Source of the DNA: Micromonospora zamorensis
GTDB taxonomy: Bacteria; Actinomycetota; Actinomycetes; Mycobacteriales; Micromonosporaceae
Assembly: GCF_900090275.1 (NCBI RefSeq)
Contig: NZ_LT607755.1
Span: 5,208,001 to 5,272,000 of the forward strand
Direction of reading: 5' to 3'
DNA: 64,000 bases
Shown here: piece by piece, positions 27,144-35,267 of the stretch
How the letters are laid out: every line of letters starts with the position of its first letter
Numbering within the stretch: position 1 is the first letter of the stretch
The notes under the pieces: model-generated
Seen by the model: only the letters and a program-made list of their open reading frames with translations
Databases searched by the model: none
Told to the model about the DNA's origin: nothing
Translations under genes and position numbers: made by a program

Positions 27144-28097
27144 TCAGGCCGTGTGGTCGATGACGATCTTGCCGAAGGCGTCGCCGGAGTGCAGCCGGGC
27201 GAAGGCGTCCTCGACGCGGCTGAACGGCACCACGCTGTCCACCACCGGGCGCACCTCGTTCTCCGAACAGAACGCCAGCAGCTCGTACAGCTCCCCCGGC
27301 GTGCCCATCGACGTGCCCAGGATCTCCAGCTGCATCGCGAAGAGCCGGCGCAGGTTGACCGCCGGCTGGTGCCCAGCGGTCGCCCCGGAGACCACGATCC
27401 GGGCCATCGGCGCGGCCGACTTCAGCGAGTGGTCGAAGGTGGCCGCGCCGACCGTCTCGATCACCACGTCGACCCGTTCCGGCAGCCGGGCACCGGGTTC
27501 CACGGCGGTGGCGCCGAGGGCGGAGATCCGCTCCCGCTTGGCAGCGTCGCGGCTGGTCGCGTACACCCGCTTGCCCATCGCGACGGCGAGCGCGACGGCC
27601 GCGGTGGCGACGCCACCGCCCGCGCCCTGCACCAGCACGCTGTCGGCGTCCGCGACACGGCCCTTGGTGGTCAGCATCCGCCACGCGGTCAGCCAGGCCG
27701 TGGGCAGGCACGCCGCGTCGGTCGCCGACATGCCGTCGGGCAGCGGGATCAGGTTCGACCGGGGTACGGCGACCCGCTCGGCGAGCGTCCCGGCGAAGTG
27801 CTCGGAGAGGATGGAGACCCCGCGCGGGTCACCGGGGGTGACGACCACCGGGTACACGACCACCGGGCGCCCCTCCGGGTCCAGCCCGACCGCGTCGCAG
27901 CCGAGGATCATCGGCAGCTGGGCCTCGGTGAGGCCCACCCCGCGCAATGACCAGAGGTCGTGGTGGTTGAGCGAGGTGGCGCGCAACTGCACGGTCACCC
28001 AGTCGTCGGCCGGGTGGGTCGGCTCGGGCTGCTCACCGACAGTGAGCGCGGTGAGCGGGTCGGCGTCGTTGAAGCGGGAGGCGAAGGCAGCACGCAT
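27144..28097 (-). CDS. Zinc-free quinone oxidoreductase-type dehydrogenase
   Basis: This 317-residue MDR-superfamily enzyme has an N-terminal GroES-like domain (ATSLNHHDLWSLRGVG) and a nucleotide-binding domain (VLVQGAGGGVATAAVALA). The zinc-binding Glu-His motif is replaced by ILGCDAVGLDPEGRPVV, so it is the QOR type that reduces quinones or enals with NADPH. The ATG at 28097 gives family length; longer reading is open upstream. An unusual repeat lies between it and the malic enzyme gene. Confidence 0.88.
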   Translation of the reverse strand: MRAAFASRFNDADPLTALTVGEQPEPTHPADDWVTVQLRATSLNHHDLWSLRGVGLTEAQLPMILGCDAVGLDPEGRPVVVYPVVVTPGDPRGVSILSEHFAGTLAERVAVPRSNLIPLPDGMSATDAACLPTAWLTAWRMLTTKGRVADADSVLVQGAGGGVATAAVALAVAMGKRVYATSRDAAKRERISALGATAVEPGARLPERVDVVIETVGAATFDHSLKSAAPMARIVVSGATAGHQPAVNLRRLFAMQLEILGTSMGTPGELYELLAFCSENEVRPVVDSVVPFSRVEDAFARLHSGDAFGKIVIDHTA

Positions 28098-28136
28098 GAT
28101 CGGCACGGTAACAAGCTGAGCGCCCGTTAAGAAGCC

Positions 28137-28233
28137 GTGCGCACAGGCCGGCGGCGCATGCTGCGCCGAAGCGCCCCCGGCCCATGCGTGCGCACACACC
28201 GGCGGCGCATGCTGCGCTCCCCCGGCCCGTGCG
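28137..28233. repeat. Two tandem copies of a 51-base repeat
   Basis: The first unit spans 28137-28187 and the second 28188-28233. They match closely except for a six-base gap and a few substitutions. Each contains GGCGGCGCATGCTGCGC, whose GGCGCA-TGC-TGCGCC part can fold as a hairpin in the first copy. They lie between two minus-strand genes and may act as terminator or mRNA-stabilising structures. Confidence 0.65.
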
Positions 28234-28236
28234 TCC

Positions 28237-29415
28237 TCAGCGGCGGGCGACGCCGTCGCGGCGGGCTGCCTCGGCGACCGCCTCGGCCACGGCCGGCGCG
28301 ACGCGCGGGTCGAGCGGAGACGGGACGATCGCGTCGACGGTCAGCGACTCGGCCACCACGCCGGCGATGGCGTCCGCGGCGGCGACCTTCATCGCCTCGG
28401 TGATCCGGGTGGCGCCGGCGTCGAGCGCGCCCCGGAACACCCCGGGGAAGGCCAGCACGTTGTTGATCTGGTTGGGGTAGTCACTGCGCCCGGTGGCGAC
28501 CACCGCGACGTGCCGGGCGGCCACCTCGGGGTGCACCTCCGGGGTCGGGTTGGCCAGTGCGAACACGATCCCGTCGGGTGCCATGCCGGCCACCGCGCTC
28601 TCCGGGATCTGCCCACCGGAGACCCCGATCAGCACGTCCGCGCCGCGCAGCGCCTCGGTGATGTCGCCGTGGCGACCGTCGGCGTTGGTGCTCGCCGCCA
28701 GCTCGGCCTTGGTGCCGGTCAGCTCGGTGCGGTGCCGGCCGATGATCCCCTTGGAGTCGCAGACCACCACCTGGTCGGGGTTGACGCCCCCGGCGATCAG
28801 CATCTTCGTCACGGCCACCCCGGCCGCGCCCGCACCGCTCACCGCGACCCGCAGGTCACCCAGCTTGCGGTTGAGCAGAGTGGACGCGTTGCGCAGCGCG
28901 GCGAGCACCACGATCGCGGTGCCGTGCTGGTCGTCGTGGAAGACCGGGATGTCCAGCGCCTCGTCGAGCCGGCGCTCCACCTCGAAGCAGCGGGGCGCGC
29001 TGATGTCCTCCAGGTTGATTCCGCCGAACGACGGGGCCAGCGCCCGCACCACGGCGACGATCTCGTCCACGTCCTGGGTGTCCAGACAGATCGGCACCGC
29101 GTCCACCCCGCCGAACTGCTTGAACAGCACCGCCTTGCCCTCCATCACCGGCAGCGCCGCGCGCGGGCCGATGTTGCCGAGCCCGAGCACCGCCGAGCCG
29201 TCGGTGACCACAGCGACGGCGTGCGCCGCCCAGGTGTAGTCGTCGGCCAGGTCGGGGTCTGCGGCGATCGCCTCACACACCCGGGCCACCCCCGGGGTGT
29301 ACGCCAGGGAGAGGTCTTCCCTGCTGGTGAGCGGCACGGTCGAGGCGACGGCCATCTTGCCGCCCCGGTGCAGCAGGAAGACGGGATCAGCGGGGTCCAC
29401 GGTGGACGAAGACAT
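28237..29415 (-). CDS. NAD(P)-dependent malic enzyme
   Basis: This 392-residue enzyme decarboxylates malate to pyruvate. It has the malic N-terminal domain ([15 protein letters not shown], the substrate Lys near [11 protein letters not shown]), metal-binding and catalytic parts ([28 protein letters not shown]), and the Rossmann nucleotide site ([17 protein letters not shown]). Its length is that of the short bacterial form that lacks the phosphotransacetylase-like tail. The start ATG at 29415 has no strong ribosome site. It could replenish NADPH and pyruvate. Confidence 0.95.
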   Translation of the reverse strand: MSSSTVDPADPVFLLHRGGKMAVASTVPLTSREDLSLAYTPGVARVCEAIAADPDLADDYTWAAHAVAVVTDGSAVLGLGNIGPRAALPVMEGKAVLFKQFGGVDAVPICLDTQDVDEIVAVVRALAPSFGGINLEDISAPRCFEVERRLDEALDIPVFHDDQHGTAIVVLAALRNASTLLNRKLGDLRVAVSGAGAAGVAVTKMLIAGGVNPDQVVVCDSKGIIGRHRTELTGTKAELAASTNADGRHGDITEALRGADVLIGVSGGQIPESAVAGMAPDGIVFALANPTPEVHPEVAARHVAVVATGRSDYPNQINNVLAFPGVFRGALDAGATRITEAMKVAAADAIAGVVAESLTVDAIVPSPLDPRVAPAVAEAVAEAARRDGVARR

Positions 29416-29558
29416 GGTGGTGACTCCAGTATCTGTCGAGCAGACGGGGCGGCCGGCCCTGCCGCGAGGTGGGCGGCGAGCGGTGGCACGCTGTGCGGGG
29501 GGTCACCCGGGCACTTTCCGAGCATAGTGTCGGCACTGCCCGTCGGATGTGAGCAGGG

Positions 29559-29909
29559 TCATATCCGACGGCGAGGAACCCGCCCCGGACGCGGCCAGTA
29601 ACGGGCCACCACCCGCCCCCGTACGTCGGCCACCCCGTACGCCCGGGAGTCGTCGGTGATCAGGTCGTTGTCCCCGTGCAGCCACCAGCCGCCGTCCTGC
29701 GGCCGCACCGCCCGCTTCACCACCAGCAGCTCGGGACGGGTCCGGAAGACCGCGACCACCACGTCCCCGGGTCGGATCGGGCGGCCACCGGGGCGTACCA
29801 GCACCGCGTCGCCGTGCCGCAGCGTCGGTGCCATGGACGGTCCGGTCACCAGAACGGCGGTGAGCGGTCTCCGCAACCGGGCCGCCTCACCCGGGTGATC
29901 GGTGCCCAC
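29559..29909 (-). CDS. sodX: Nickel superoxide dismutase maturation protease (SodX)
   Basis: This is a small S26-family signal peptidase of about 116 residues. It has the nucleophile Ser in VTGPSMAPTLRHGDAVLV and the general-base Lys in LLVVKRAV, followed by the LHGDNDLITDDSRAYG box. SodX removes the N-terminal propeptide from Ni-SOD so that the new N-terminal His can bind nickel. It is divergent from sodN here. I place the start at GTG 29909 because GGAGGTGA precedes it; two in-frame GTG codons lie up to five codons upstream. It lacks the second membrane segment of housekeeping signal peptidases. Confidence 0.85.
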   Translation of the reverse strand: MGTDHPGEAARLRRPLTAVLVTGPSMAPTLRHGDAVLVRPGGRPIRPGDVVVAVFRTRPELLVVKRAVRPQDGGWWLHGDNDLITDDSRAYGVADVRGRVVARYWPRPGRVPRRRI

Positions 29910-29993
29910 TGGTTTCACCTCCACCCGGTTCGGGGAGCATTCCCAGGAGTAATGTCGCCTTTGATCATCGCAAACTTCCCATGGAGGATCCCG

Positions 29994-30398
29994 ATGCGAC
30001 TTCCGCGCATCCTTGCGCCCCGCGTCATCGCGAGCGCTCACTGCGACCTGCCGTGCGGTGTCTACGATCCGGCTCAGGCTCGGATCGAGGCCGAATCGGT
30101 CAAAATGATCTGCGAGAAGTACCAGGCGAACACCGACCCGGAGTTCCGCACCCGCGCCATCATCATCAAGGAGCAGCGCGCCGAGCTGGTCAAGCACCAC
30201 CTGTGGGTGCTCTGGACCGACTACTTCAAGGCGCCGCACTTCGAGAAGTACCCGAACCTGCACACCCTGTTCAACGAGGCCACCAAGCTCGCCGGCGCCG
30301 GTGGCGTCAAGGGCAGCCTCGACCCGGCCACCGCCGACAAGCTGCTCGGGAAGATCGACGAGATCTCGAAGATCTTCTGGGAGACCAAGAAGGCGTGA
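29994..30398 (+). CDS. sodN: Nickel superoxide dismutase
   Basis: This 134-residue protein destroys superoxide in the cytoplasm. A 15-residue propeptide (MRLPRILAPRVIASA) is followed by the nickel hook, HCDLPCGVYDP, in which His1, Cys2 and Cys6 of the mature form bind Ni. The rest is a four-helix bundle. GGAGG lies eight bases ahead of the ATG. The maturation protease gene is divergent upstream. Genes of this kind are often controlled by a nickel-responsive Fur-type repressor; I could not assign a site. The stop overlaps the next gene by GTGA. Confidence 0.97.
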   Translation: MRLPRILAPRVIASAHCDLPCGVYDPAQARIEAESVKMICEKYQANTDPEFRTRAIIIKEQRAELVKHHLWVLWTDYFKAPHFEKYPNLHTLFNEATKLAGAGGVKGSLDPATADKLLGKIDEISKIFWETKKA

Positions 30399-30916
30399 CC
30401 ACCCCGGTCATCCCGACGATCCGGCCGGTACGTCCAGAGGACGTACCGGCCGTCGTCGCCATGGTGCACGAGCTGGCGGAGTACGAACGTGCCCCGGAGC
30501 AGTGCCACCTGAGCGTCGACCAACTGACCTCGGCCCTGTTCGCGACTGTTCCAGCGCTCTTCGGGCACGTCGCGGTGGACGAGCGCGACGAGCCGATCGG
30601 CTTCGCGCTGTGGTTCCTCAACTTCTCCACCTGGGCCGGGGTGCACGGCATCTACCTGGAAGATCTCTACGTCCGGCCGGCCGCTCGCGGCTCCGGGGCC
30701 GGTCGGCTGCTGCTCGCCACCCTGGCCGACATCTGCGTACGACGCGGATACCGGCGACTGGAGTGGTGGATGATCAACTGGAACCCGGCCGCCGGGTTCT
30801 ACGCCTCGATCGGGGCGGAGCAGATGAGCGAGTGGGTCCCCTACCGACTCAGCGGGGACGCCCTGAGCCGGTTGGCCGGCCAGGCCACCAACGTCGGCAC
30901 GCGTACGGGCGACTGA
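30395..30916 (+). CDS. GNAT family N-acetyltransferase
   Basis: This 173-residue acetyltransferase has the acetyl-CoA-binding segment LEDLYVRPAARGSGAGRLLL and a downstream WWMINWNPAAGFYASIGAEQM that resembles diamine/thialysine acetyltransferases. Its GTG start overlaps the sodN stop by GTGA, so it is co-translated with Ni-SOD. The acceptor is unknown; a role in polyamine or thialysine acetylation is a guess from family resemblance. Confidence 0.88.
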   Translation: MTTPVIPTIRPVRPEDVPAVVAMVHELAEYERAPEQCHLSVDQLTSALFATVPALFGHVAVDERDEPIGFALWFLNFSTWAGVHGIYLEDLYVRPAARGSGAGRLLLATLADICVRRGYRRLEWWMINWNPAAGFYASIGAEQMSEWVPYRLSGDALSRLAGQATNVGTRTGD

Positions 30917-30948
30917 CCGGGTAGAGTCCCCGACCGGGGGGATGAGGC

Positions 30949-31356
30949 GTGACTCAACTGACTGGCCAGGCAGCAATTGACGACGACGTGGTGCACCTCA
31001 CGGTGCCCGCCGACGGCGGTTACCTCGGCGTGCTCCGCACCGCCACCGCCGGTCTGGCGGCCCGGTTGCAGTTCGCGCTCGACGAGATCGAGGATCTCCG
31101 GATCGCTGTCGATGAGGCGTGCGCCATGCTGCTCGCCATCGCCACCCGCGACGCCGAGCTGGAGTGCCGCTTCGCGGTCACCGAGGACGCGCTGACCGTC
31201 GAGGTGACAGTGCCGACCGTGCGGGGCGCCACGCTGCCCGGCGAGTCGTCCTTCGCCTGGAAGGTGCTCACCGCGCTGACCACCTCGGCATCGGCCACGG
31301 CCGCCGACGGTCGGGCCACGATCGCGCTGCTCACCCGCCGCTCCGGCAGTTACTGA
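30949..31356 (+). CDS. Anti-sigma regulatory factor-like ATPase domain protein
   Basis: This 135-residue protein has the fold of RsbW-type anti-sigma kinases: LRIAVDEACAMLLAIA near residue 50 corresponds to the N box, and the C-terminal FAWKVLTALTTSA resembles the G2 helix. The Asn that coordinates magnesium in the N box (E-x-x-x-N) is not present, Met occupies its place, so ATP binding may be altered. The start is GTG. Relatives in actinomycetes sequester SigB/SigF-type sigma factors. No sigma gene is adjacent. Confidence 0.75.
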   Translation: MTQLTGQAAIDDDVVHLTVPADGGYLGVLRTATAGLAARLQFALDEIEDLRIAVDEACAMLLAIATRDAELECRFAVTEDALTVEVTVPTVRGATLPGESSFAWKVLTALTTSASATAADGRATIALLTRRSGSY

Positions 31357-31378
31357 CCGACCCGGCGCGCGCCGGCTG

Positions 31379-31768
31379 TCACTCGAAGCCGAGCGCTCGA
31401 GTCGTCGGAGGGCTGACCAGCAGCCAGCCCACGCCCAGGCCGAGCGCCATCAACGGCACACCCAGCCAGGCCAGCCCGGCCTGAATCATGAACCACCCGA
31501 TCGGCAGCAGCATGAGCTGGAGCACGATCGCGGGGGCCCGTGCGCCCGCCTGGAGGCGCAGCAGGGCCCGGCCCAGCGCCCAGAGCACCACCGCAGCCCC
31601 GATGGCGAACACCGTCACCAGCAGCGCCGACAGCAGATCGGTGGTGGTGGCCGTGAGGTCGGCCCAGATCAGCCACACGGCGATCAACCCGACGACGGCG
31701 GCCTCCGCCCACAGCAACCGGACCGCCCAGCGGAGCGTGACGGGAAACGGGGCCGAGTCGATGGTCAC
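31379..31768 (-). CDS. Small membrane protein (unknown)
   Basis: This 129-residue protein has about four hydrophobic segments (residues 14-32, 38-62, 70-90 and 93-112), separated by short Arg-containing loops, and ends SPPTTRALGFE. It is convergent with the anti-sigma-like gene and divergent from the lipid kinase gene. The start GTG 31768 is uncertain. No family recognised. Confidence 0.55.
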   Translation of the reverse strand: MTIDSAPFPVTLRWAVRLLWAEAAVVGLIAVWLIWADLTATTTDLLSALLVTVFAIGAAVVLWALGRALLRLQAGARAPAIVLQLMLLPIGWFMIQAGLAWLGVPLMALGLGVGWLLVSPPTTRALGFE

Positions 31769-31811
31769 GCGCGCCACGATACCCGGGCTTTCGGGAGGTA
31801 CAGTGCCGCCC

Positions 31812-32762
31812 ATGCGGGCCGTCCTGGTGGTCAATCCAAAGGCCACCACCACCAGCGAACGCAGCCGGGACGTGCTTGTCCGGGCGCTGCGCAGCGAAGT
31901 CGACCTCAGTGTGCGCTACACCCGCCGACGCGGGCACGCCATGGCGTTGGCCCGGGAGGCCGCCGCGGAGGGGGTCGACCTGGTCGTCACCCTGGGTGGC
32001 GACGGCACGGTGAACGAGGTGGTGAACGGCCTGATGACGGCCGACCCGCCGACCGGTGCCGACGACGCCCCGATGGCCGAGCGACTGCCGGCGCTGGCGA
32101 CCGTTCCGGGCGGCTCCACAAACGTTTTCGCCCGCGCCGTGGGTTTGCCCCGGGAGTGGCCGGAGGCGACCAGCATGATCCTGGAAGGGCTGCGGCTGGG
32201 TAGGAGCCGGACGGTCGGGCTGGGCCTTGCCGACGACCGCTACTTCACCTTCTGCGCCGGGTTCGGCCTGGACGCCGCGGTGATCCACCGGGTGGAGCAG
32301 GCCCGGCGCAAGGGGCGGGTGTCCACGCCGTCGCTCTACCTGCGCTCGATCATGAACCAGTACTTCTTCGCCTCGGACCGCCGGCATCCCGCGATCACGT
32401 TGGAGCGCCCGGGCGAGCAGGCGGAGGCGGAGCTGGCCACCGTCATCATCCAGAACACGGCGCCGTGGACGTACCTGGGCGACCGGGAGGTCAACCCGAA
32501 CCCGTCCGCGTCGTTCGACCTCGGGCTCGATGTGCTGGCACTGCGTCAGCTCCGGGTGGCTAGCACAACACGGACAGTGACACAGTTCCTGGGTCGGCAG
32601 CCTGATCCACGAGGTCGGCAGGTGTTACGACTCCATGACACGGCGGAGTTCACCCTGCTCTCCAGTCGTCCGCAGGCGTTCCAGCTGGACGGCGACTATC
32701 TCGGCGAACGGGAAAAAGTCAGATTCACCTCCGTTCCCGCCGCACTGAGAGTAATCTGCTAG
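31812..32762 (+). CDS. Diacylglycerol kinase family lipid kinase
   Basis: This 316-residue enzyme has the DAGK catalytic signature: VVNPKATTTSERSRD at the start, the nucleotide loop in VVTLGGDGTVNEVVNG, and GGSTNVFARAVGLP. Relatives phosphorylate diacylglycerol or sphingoid lipids. The ATG at 31812 follows CAGTGCCGCC, which is a weak ribosome site. It lies immediately before whiB1; a similar neighbour is found in mycobacteria. The lipid substrate is not known. Confidence 0.9.
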   Translation: MRAVLVVNPKATTTSERSRDVLVRALRSEVDLSVRYTRRRGHAMALAREAAAEGVDLVVTLGGDGTVNEVVNGLMTADPPTGADDAPMAERLPALATVPGGSTNVFARAVGLPREWPEATSMILEGLRLGRSRTVGLGLADDRYFTFCAGFGLDAAVIHRVEQARRKGRVSTPSLYLRSIMNQYFFASDRRHPAITLERPGEQAEAELATVIIQNTAPWTYLGDREVNPNPSASFDLGLDVLALRQLRVASTTRTVTQFLGRQPDPRGRQVLRLHDTAEFTLLSSRPQAFQLDGDYLGEREKVRFTSVPAALRVIC

Positions 32763-33210
32763 GTCTCGGGTACTGCCGTAGGTCGACACGGTGACCGCAG
32801 CCACACCGGCCGATCACCGCCACACCGAGGGGCAGGTGCCGGAAATGTCAGCAATGTCACGCGGACTGTACTATATTGATCCTCGACTGTGGCACGGCGG
32901 GTAACCAGGAAAGCACTGGAACCCGGACAAATGGGTTGTGGGCTTGCTCACCGCCCGGAGTTTTTCCGAGCGTCACCCTTGACATCACGAGCGTTCGTGA
33001 AAGTATTCACAAGCGAACTTGAGTTACCGGGACATTGCCTGGATATGCTCGTCAGGTTGAGCTGTTCCAGCAGGTCCCCGGCACTAACTGCCTGCTCACG
33101 CACTGCCGAATGGTCGGACGCTAACTGTCACCATCGGCACGCGGATGCATATAGGAAAAGCACGACCAAGCAATTGTTGCCACCCATCCAGAATGAGGAG
33201 TGTTGCCGCC
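32763..33210 (+). promoter_or_regulatory. whiB1 upstream region with promoter and palindrome
   Basis: This 448-base stretch has no convincing gene and is richer in A and T than its surroundings. TTGACA at 32979-32984 is followed by the perfect dyad TCACGA-GCGT-TCGTGA (32985-33000) and then an AT-rich segment (AAGTATTCAC) that can serve as a -10 region. A second AT-rich spot, ACTATATTGAT, lies near 32870. The leader from the main promoter to the whiB1 start would be about 200 bases. The dyad probably binds a regulator, because it fills the promoter spacer. Confidence 0.55.
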
Positions 33211-33468
33211 ATGGACTGGCGTCACCATAGTGTCTGCCGCGACGAGGACCCGGAGCTGTTCTTCCCGATCGGGACGTCCGGACCGGCTCTCCTGCAGGTC
33301 GAGCAGGCAAAGGCCGTCTGCAGGCGCTGCTCCGTGACCGACCAGTGCCTGCAGTGGGCACTCGAGTCTGGTCAGGACGCTGGCGTCTGGGGCGGAATGA
33401 GCGAGGAGGAGCGGCGCGCTGTCAAGCGGCGCGGCGGTCTCCGGGTGCTGCGCGCTCACTCCGCCTGA
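33211..33468 (+). CDS. whiB1: WhiB1-type iron-sulfur transcription factor
   Basis: This 85-residue protein binds a [4Fe-4S] cluster through Cys9, Cys37, Cys40 and Cys46, at the same positions as in mycobacterial WhiB1. It has the conserved MDWRHHSVC start, the loop EDPELFFPIGTSGPA, the turn motif GVWGGMSEEER and a basic tail (RRAVKRRGG) that contacts DNA. WhiB1 binds the primary sigma factor and is essential in mycobacteria; its cluster reacts with nitric oxide. GAGGAG precedes the ATG. Expression is probably set by the long upstream region. Confidence 0.95.
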   Translation: MDWRHHSVCRDEDPELFFPIGTSGPALLQVEQAKAVCRRCSVTDQCLQWALESGQDAGVWGGMSEEERRAVKRRGGLRVLRAHSA

Positions 33469-33486
33469 TCCCCAACACACAGCTGT

Positions 33487-33516
33487 ACGCCCCGGTGGGT
33501 TCACCCATCGGGGCGT
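33487..33516. terminator. Bidirectional hairpin between convergent genes
   Basis: ACGCCCCG pairs with CGGGGCGT and the interior TGGGT-TC-ACCCA continues the stem, giving a nearly unbroken 14-pair hairpin. It lies between the ends of whiB1 and the chelatase gene. Confidence 0.7.
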
Positions 33517-33553
33517 TCCGCTGTCCGACACAGGATCACCGCGCCGGCACAGG

Positions 33554-34303
33554 TCACCCGATCGGCGTGACCACCGGCCGGCAGGGCCGGTCGTCGACCC
33601 GGCGCAGCACCAACTCGACCAGCTCCGGTGCGTCGGTCAACGGCGCGGCGACCGTCACTGCGCCGGCCGCCCGGGCCGCCTCGGCTACCGCATCGTGGAA
33701 GAGGCCCGGCGCCAGGAAGTACGCGCACACCGCGACCCGACGCGCGCCGGCCGCCCGCAGCCGGGACACCGCCACGCCGGCCGCCGGTGGAGCCGCCGAG
33801 GCGTACGCCACCCGGCAGGGCACCCCGAACTCCACGGCGAGCGCGTCCGCGACCTGGCCCACCGAGCGACGCGCCCGCGCGTCCCGGGTGCCCGCGGCGG
33901 CCAGCACCAACGCGTCGAACCGGCCCGGGTCCGCCTCACCGAGCCTGCGGCGCAGCCCGCCCAGCAACCCGGCATCGACAGTGCCGTCCGCCGGGCCGAG
34001 CACGTCGGTCACCCGTACCGTCAGGAGTGGCCCGGCCTGCGCCGCCGCGGCGACCGCCGCCGGAATGTCCACCCGATGGTGGTACGCGGCGGTCAGCAGC
34101 AGCGGCACCAGCACCGCCTGACGGTGACCGGCCAGGGCCAGGTCGCGCAGGACCGCTGTCGGCCCCGGCTCGGTGTGGTCCAGCCAGCTCGCCCGGACCG
34201 GTGTGCCCGGTCGGGCCGCCGACACGGCTCGCGCGAGCGCCCGGGTGGCATCGGCCGCTCGTGGATCACGACTGCCGTGTGCGACCAGCACCACCGGAGT
34301 CAC
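33554..34303 (-). CDS. Sirohydrochlorin chelatase (CbiX/SirB family)
   Basis: This 249-residue enzyme should insert iron (or cobalt) into sirohydrochlorin, completing sirohaem, the cofactor of the sulfite reductase encoded in the same operon. It has two CbiX-like halves: VVLVAHGSRDPRA with the metal-binding His at the start, LTAAYHHRVDIP, and in the second half a region with FLAPGLFHDAVAEAA. Its gene lies 44 bases after cysH. The start GTG 34303 is chosen for length and match. The order sulfite reductase, cysH, chelatase also occurs in mycobacteria. Confidence 0.88.
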   Translation of the reverse strand: MTPVVLVAHGSRDPRAADATRALARAVSAARPGTPVRASWLDHTEPGPTAVLRDLALAGHRQAVLVPLLLTAAYHHRVDIPAAVAAAAQAGPLLTVRVTDVLGPADGTVDAGLLGGLRRRLGEADPGRFDALVLAAAGTRDARARRSVGQVADALAVEFGVPCRVAYASAAPPAAGVAVSRLRAAGARRVAVCAYFLAPGLFHDAVAEAARAAGAVTVAAPLTDAPELVELVLRRVDDRPCRPVVTPIG

Positions 34304-34347
34304 CCCGCCGGCCGCATCAGGGCCGGTCGGGGTCGTCGTTGGCGAGG

Positions 34348-35109
34348 TCAGACGTGCAGCCCGCACTCGGTCTTCTCGAACATGGCCCACCGGCCGGCCC
34401 GCGCGTCCTCGCCGGCCTTCGTGCGGCGGGTGCACGGCCAGCAGCCGATCGACCCGTACCCCTGCTTGAACAGCTCGTTGACCGGCACGTTGAAGCGGGC
34501 GATGTAGGCGTCCACGTCCCGCTGCGACCACGCCGCGATCGGGTTGACCTTGACCTTGCCGCGCCGCGCGTCGAAGGTCACCACCGGCGTGTTCGCCCGG
34601 GTCGGCGACTCGTCCCGGCGCAGACCCGCGGCCCAGGCGTCGTACCCGGTCAGGGCCCGCTCCAGCGGCTCCACCTTGCGGAGCTGGCAGCAGTCGTCCG
34701 GCGACTTGTTGAACAGCCGGGGGCCGTACTGGCCGTCCTGCTGGCCGACGGTGAGCCGGGGTCGGATCGACCGGACGTTCACCGGCAGCGTCCGGGCGAC
34801 CTCGTCGCGCACCCGGAGCGTCTCGGGAAAGTGCAGGCCGGTGTCGAGGAAGACCACGTCCACGCCCGGGGCCACCCGGGACACCAGGTGGGCCAGCACG
34901 GCGTCGGCCATCGAGCTGGTGACGCAGAACCGGTCGCCGAACGTCTGCGCGGCCCAGCGGGCGATCTCCAGCGCCGGGGCGCCTTCCAGGTCCCGGGCAG
35001 CCTGCTCGGCCAGAACGCGAAGCTCGTCCGGGTCGCGCCGGGCCGGATCGGTCGGCGTCGGGCCACCCGGCCCGACCAGGCGCAGGTTCGCTGCGGAGAC
35101 GAGGCTCAT
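34348..35109 (-). CDS. cysH: Adenylyl-sulfate (APS/PAPS) reductase
   Basis: This 253-residue enzyme reduces activated sulfate to sulfite. The PP-loop is in CVTSSMADAVLAHL. Cysteine pairs in SPDDCCQLRKVEPLERAL and GYGSIGCWPC would bind a [4Fe-4S] cluster, which marks the form that acts on APS. The catalytic Cys is in the C-terminal ECGLH. The ATG overlaps the stop of the small zinc-ribbon gene (ATGA). The product is passed to the sulfite reductase encoded two genes upstream. Sulfate activation genes (cysD, cysN) are not in the window. Confidence 0.95.
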   Translation of the reverse strand: MSLVSAANLRLVGPGGPTPTDPARRDPDELRVLAEQAARDLEGAPALEIARWAAQTFGDRFCVTSSMADAVLAHLVSRVAPGVDVVFLDTGLHFPETLRVRDEVARTLPVNVRSIRPRLTVGQQDGQYGPRLFNKSPDDCCQLRKVEPLERALTGYDAWAAGLRRDESPTRANTPVVTFDARRGKVKVNPIAAWSQRDVDAYIARFNVPVNELFKQGYGSIGCWPCTRRTKAGEDARAGRWAMFEKTECGLHV

Positions 35110-35267
35110 CGGGTCACCGACCGGGAGAGCAGCCCGGTGAACTTCACCGAGAAGACCCGGGTGCAGGCGCGGCACTCCCAGGCGCCGTGCCCCGCCTCGT
35201 TCGGCCGCAGGTCCTCCTCGCCGCAGTACGGGCAGTACAGGGGTGCCGCTCGGTTCTCGCTGCTCAC
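35106..35267 (-). CDS. 53-residue zinc-ribbon protein in the sulfur operon
   Basis: This short gene translates to a protein starting MSSENRAAPLYCPYCGEEDL and ending LLSRSVTR. Four Cys in CPYC and CRAC, 20 residues apart, form a zinc ribbon. The GTG start overlaps the sulfite reductase stop (GTGA) and its stop overlaps the cysH ATG (ATGA), so it is read by the same ribosomes as both enzymes. AGGAGGAAC precedes the GTG. Residues after the ribbon (CTRVFSVKFTG) are basic and aromatic. Function is unknown; a role in electron transfer, cluster delivery or complex assembly is possible. Confidence 0.85.
   Translation of the reverse strand: MSSENRAAPLYCPYCGEEDLRPNEAGHGAWECRACTRVFSVKFTGLLSRSVTR

Noticed and set aside
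32985..33000. CRP site upstream of whiB1
   Set aside because: The order is TCACGA...TCGTGA, the reverse of the GTGA-N6-TCAC arrangement that CRP proteins bind.
32889..33230. 113-codon ORF on the plus strand upstream of whiB1
   Set aside because: It runs through the predicted promoter and into the whiB1 start, has no recognisable domain and lacks the codon bias of its neighbours.
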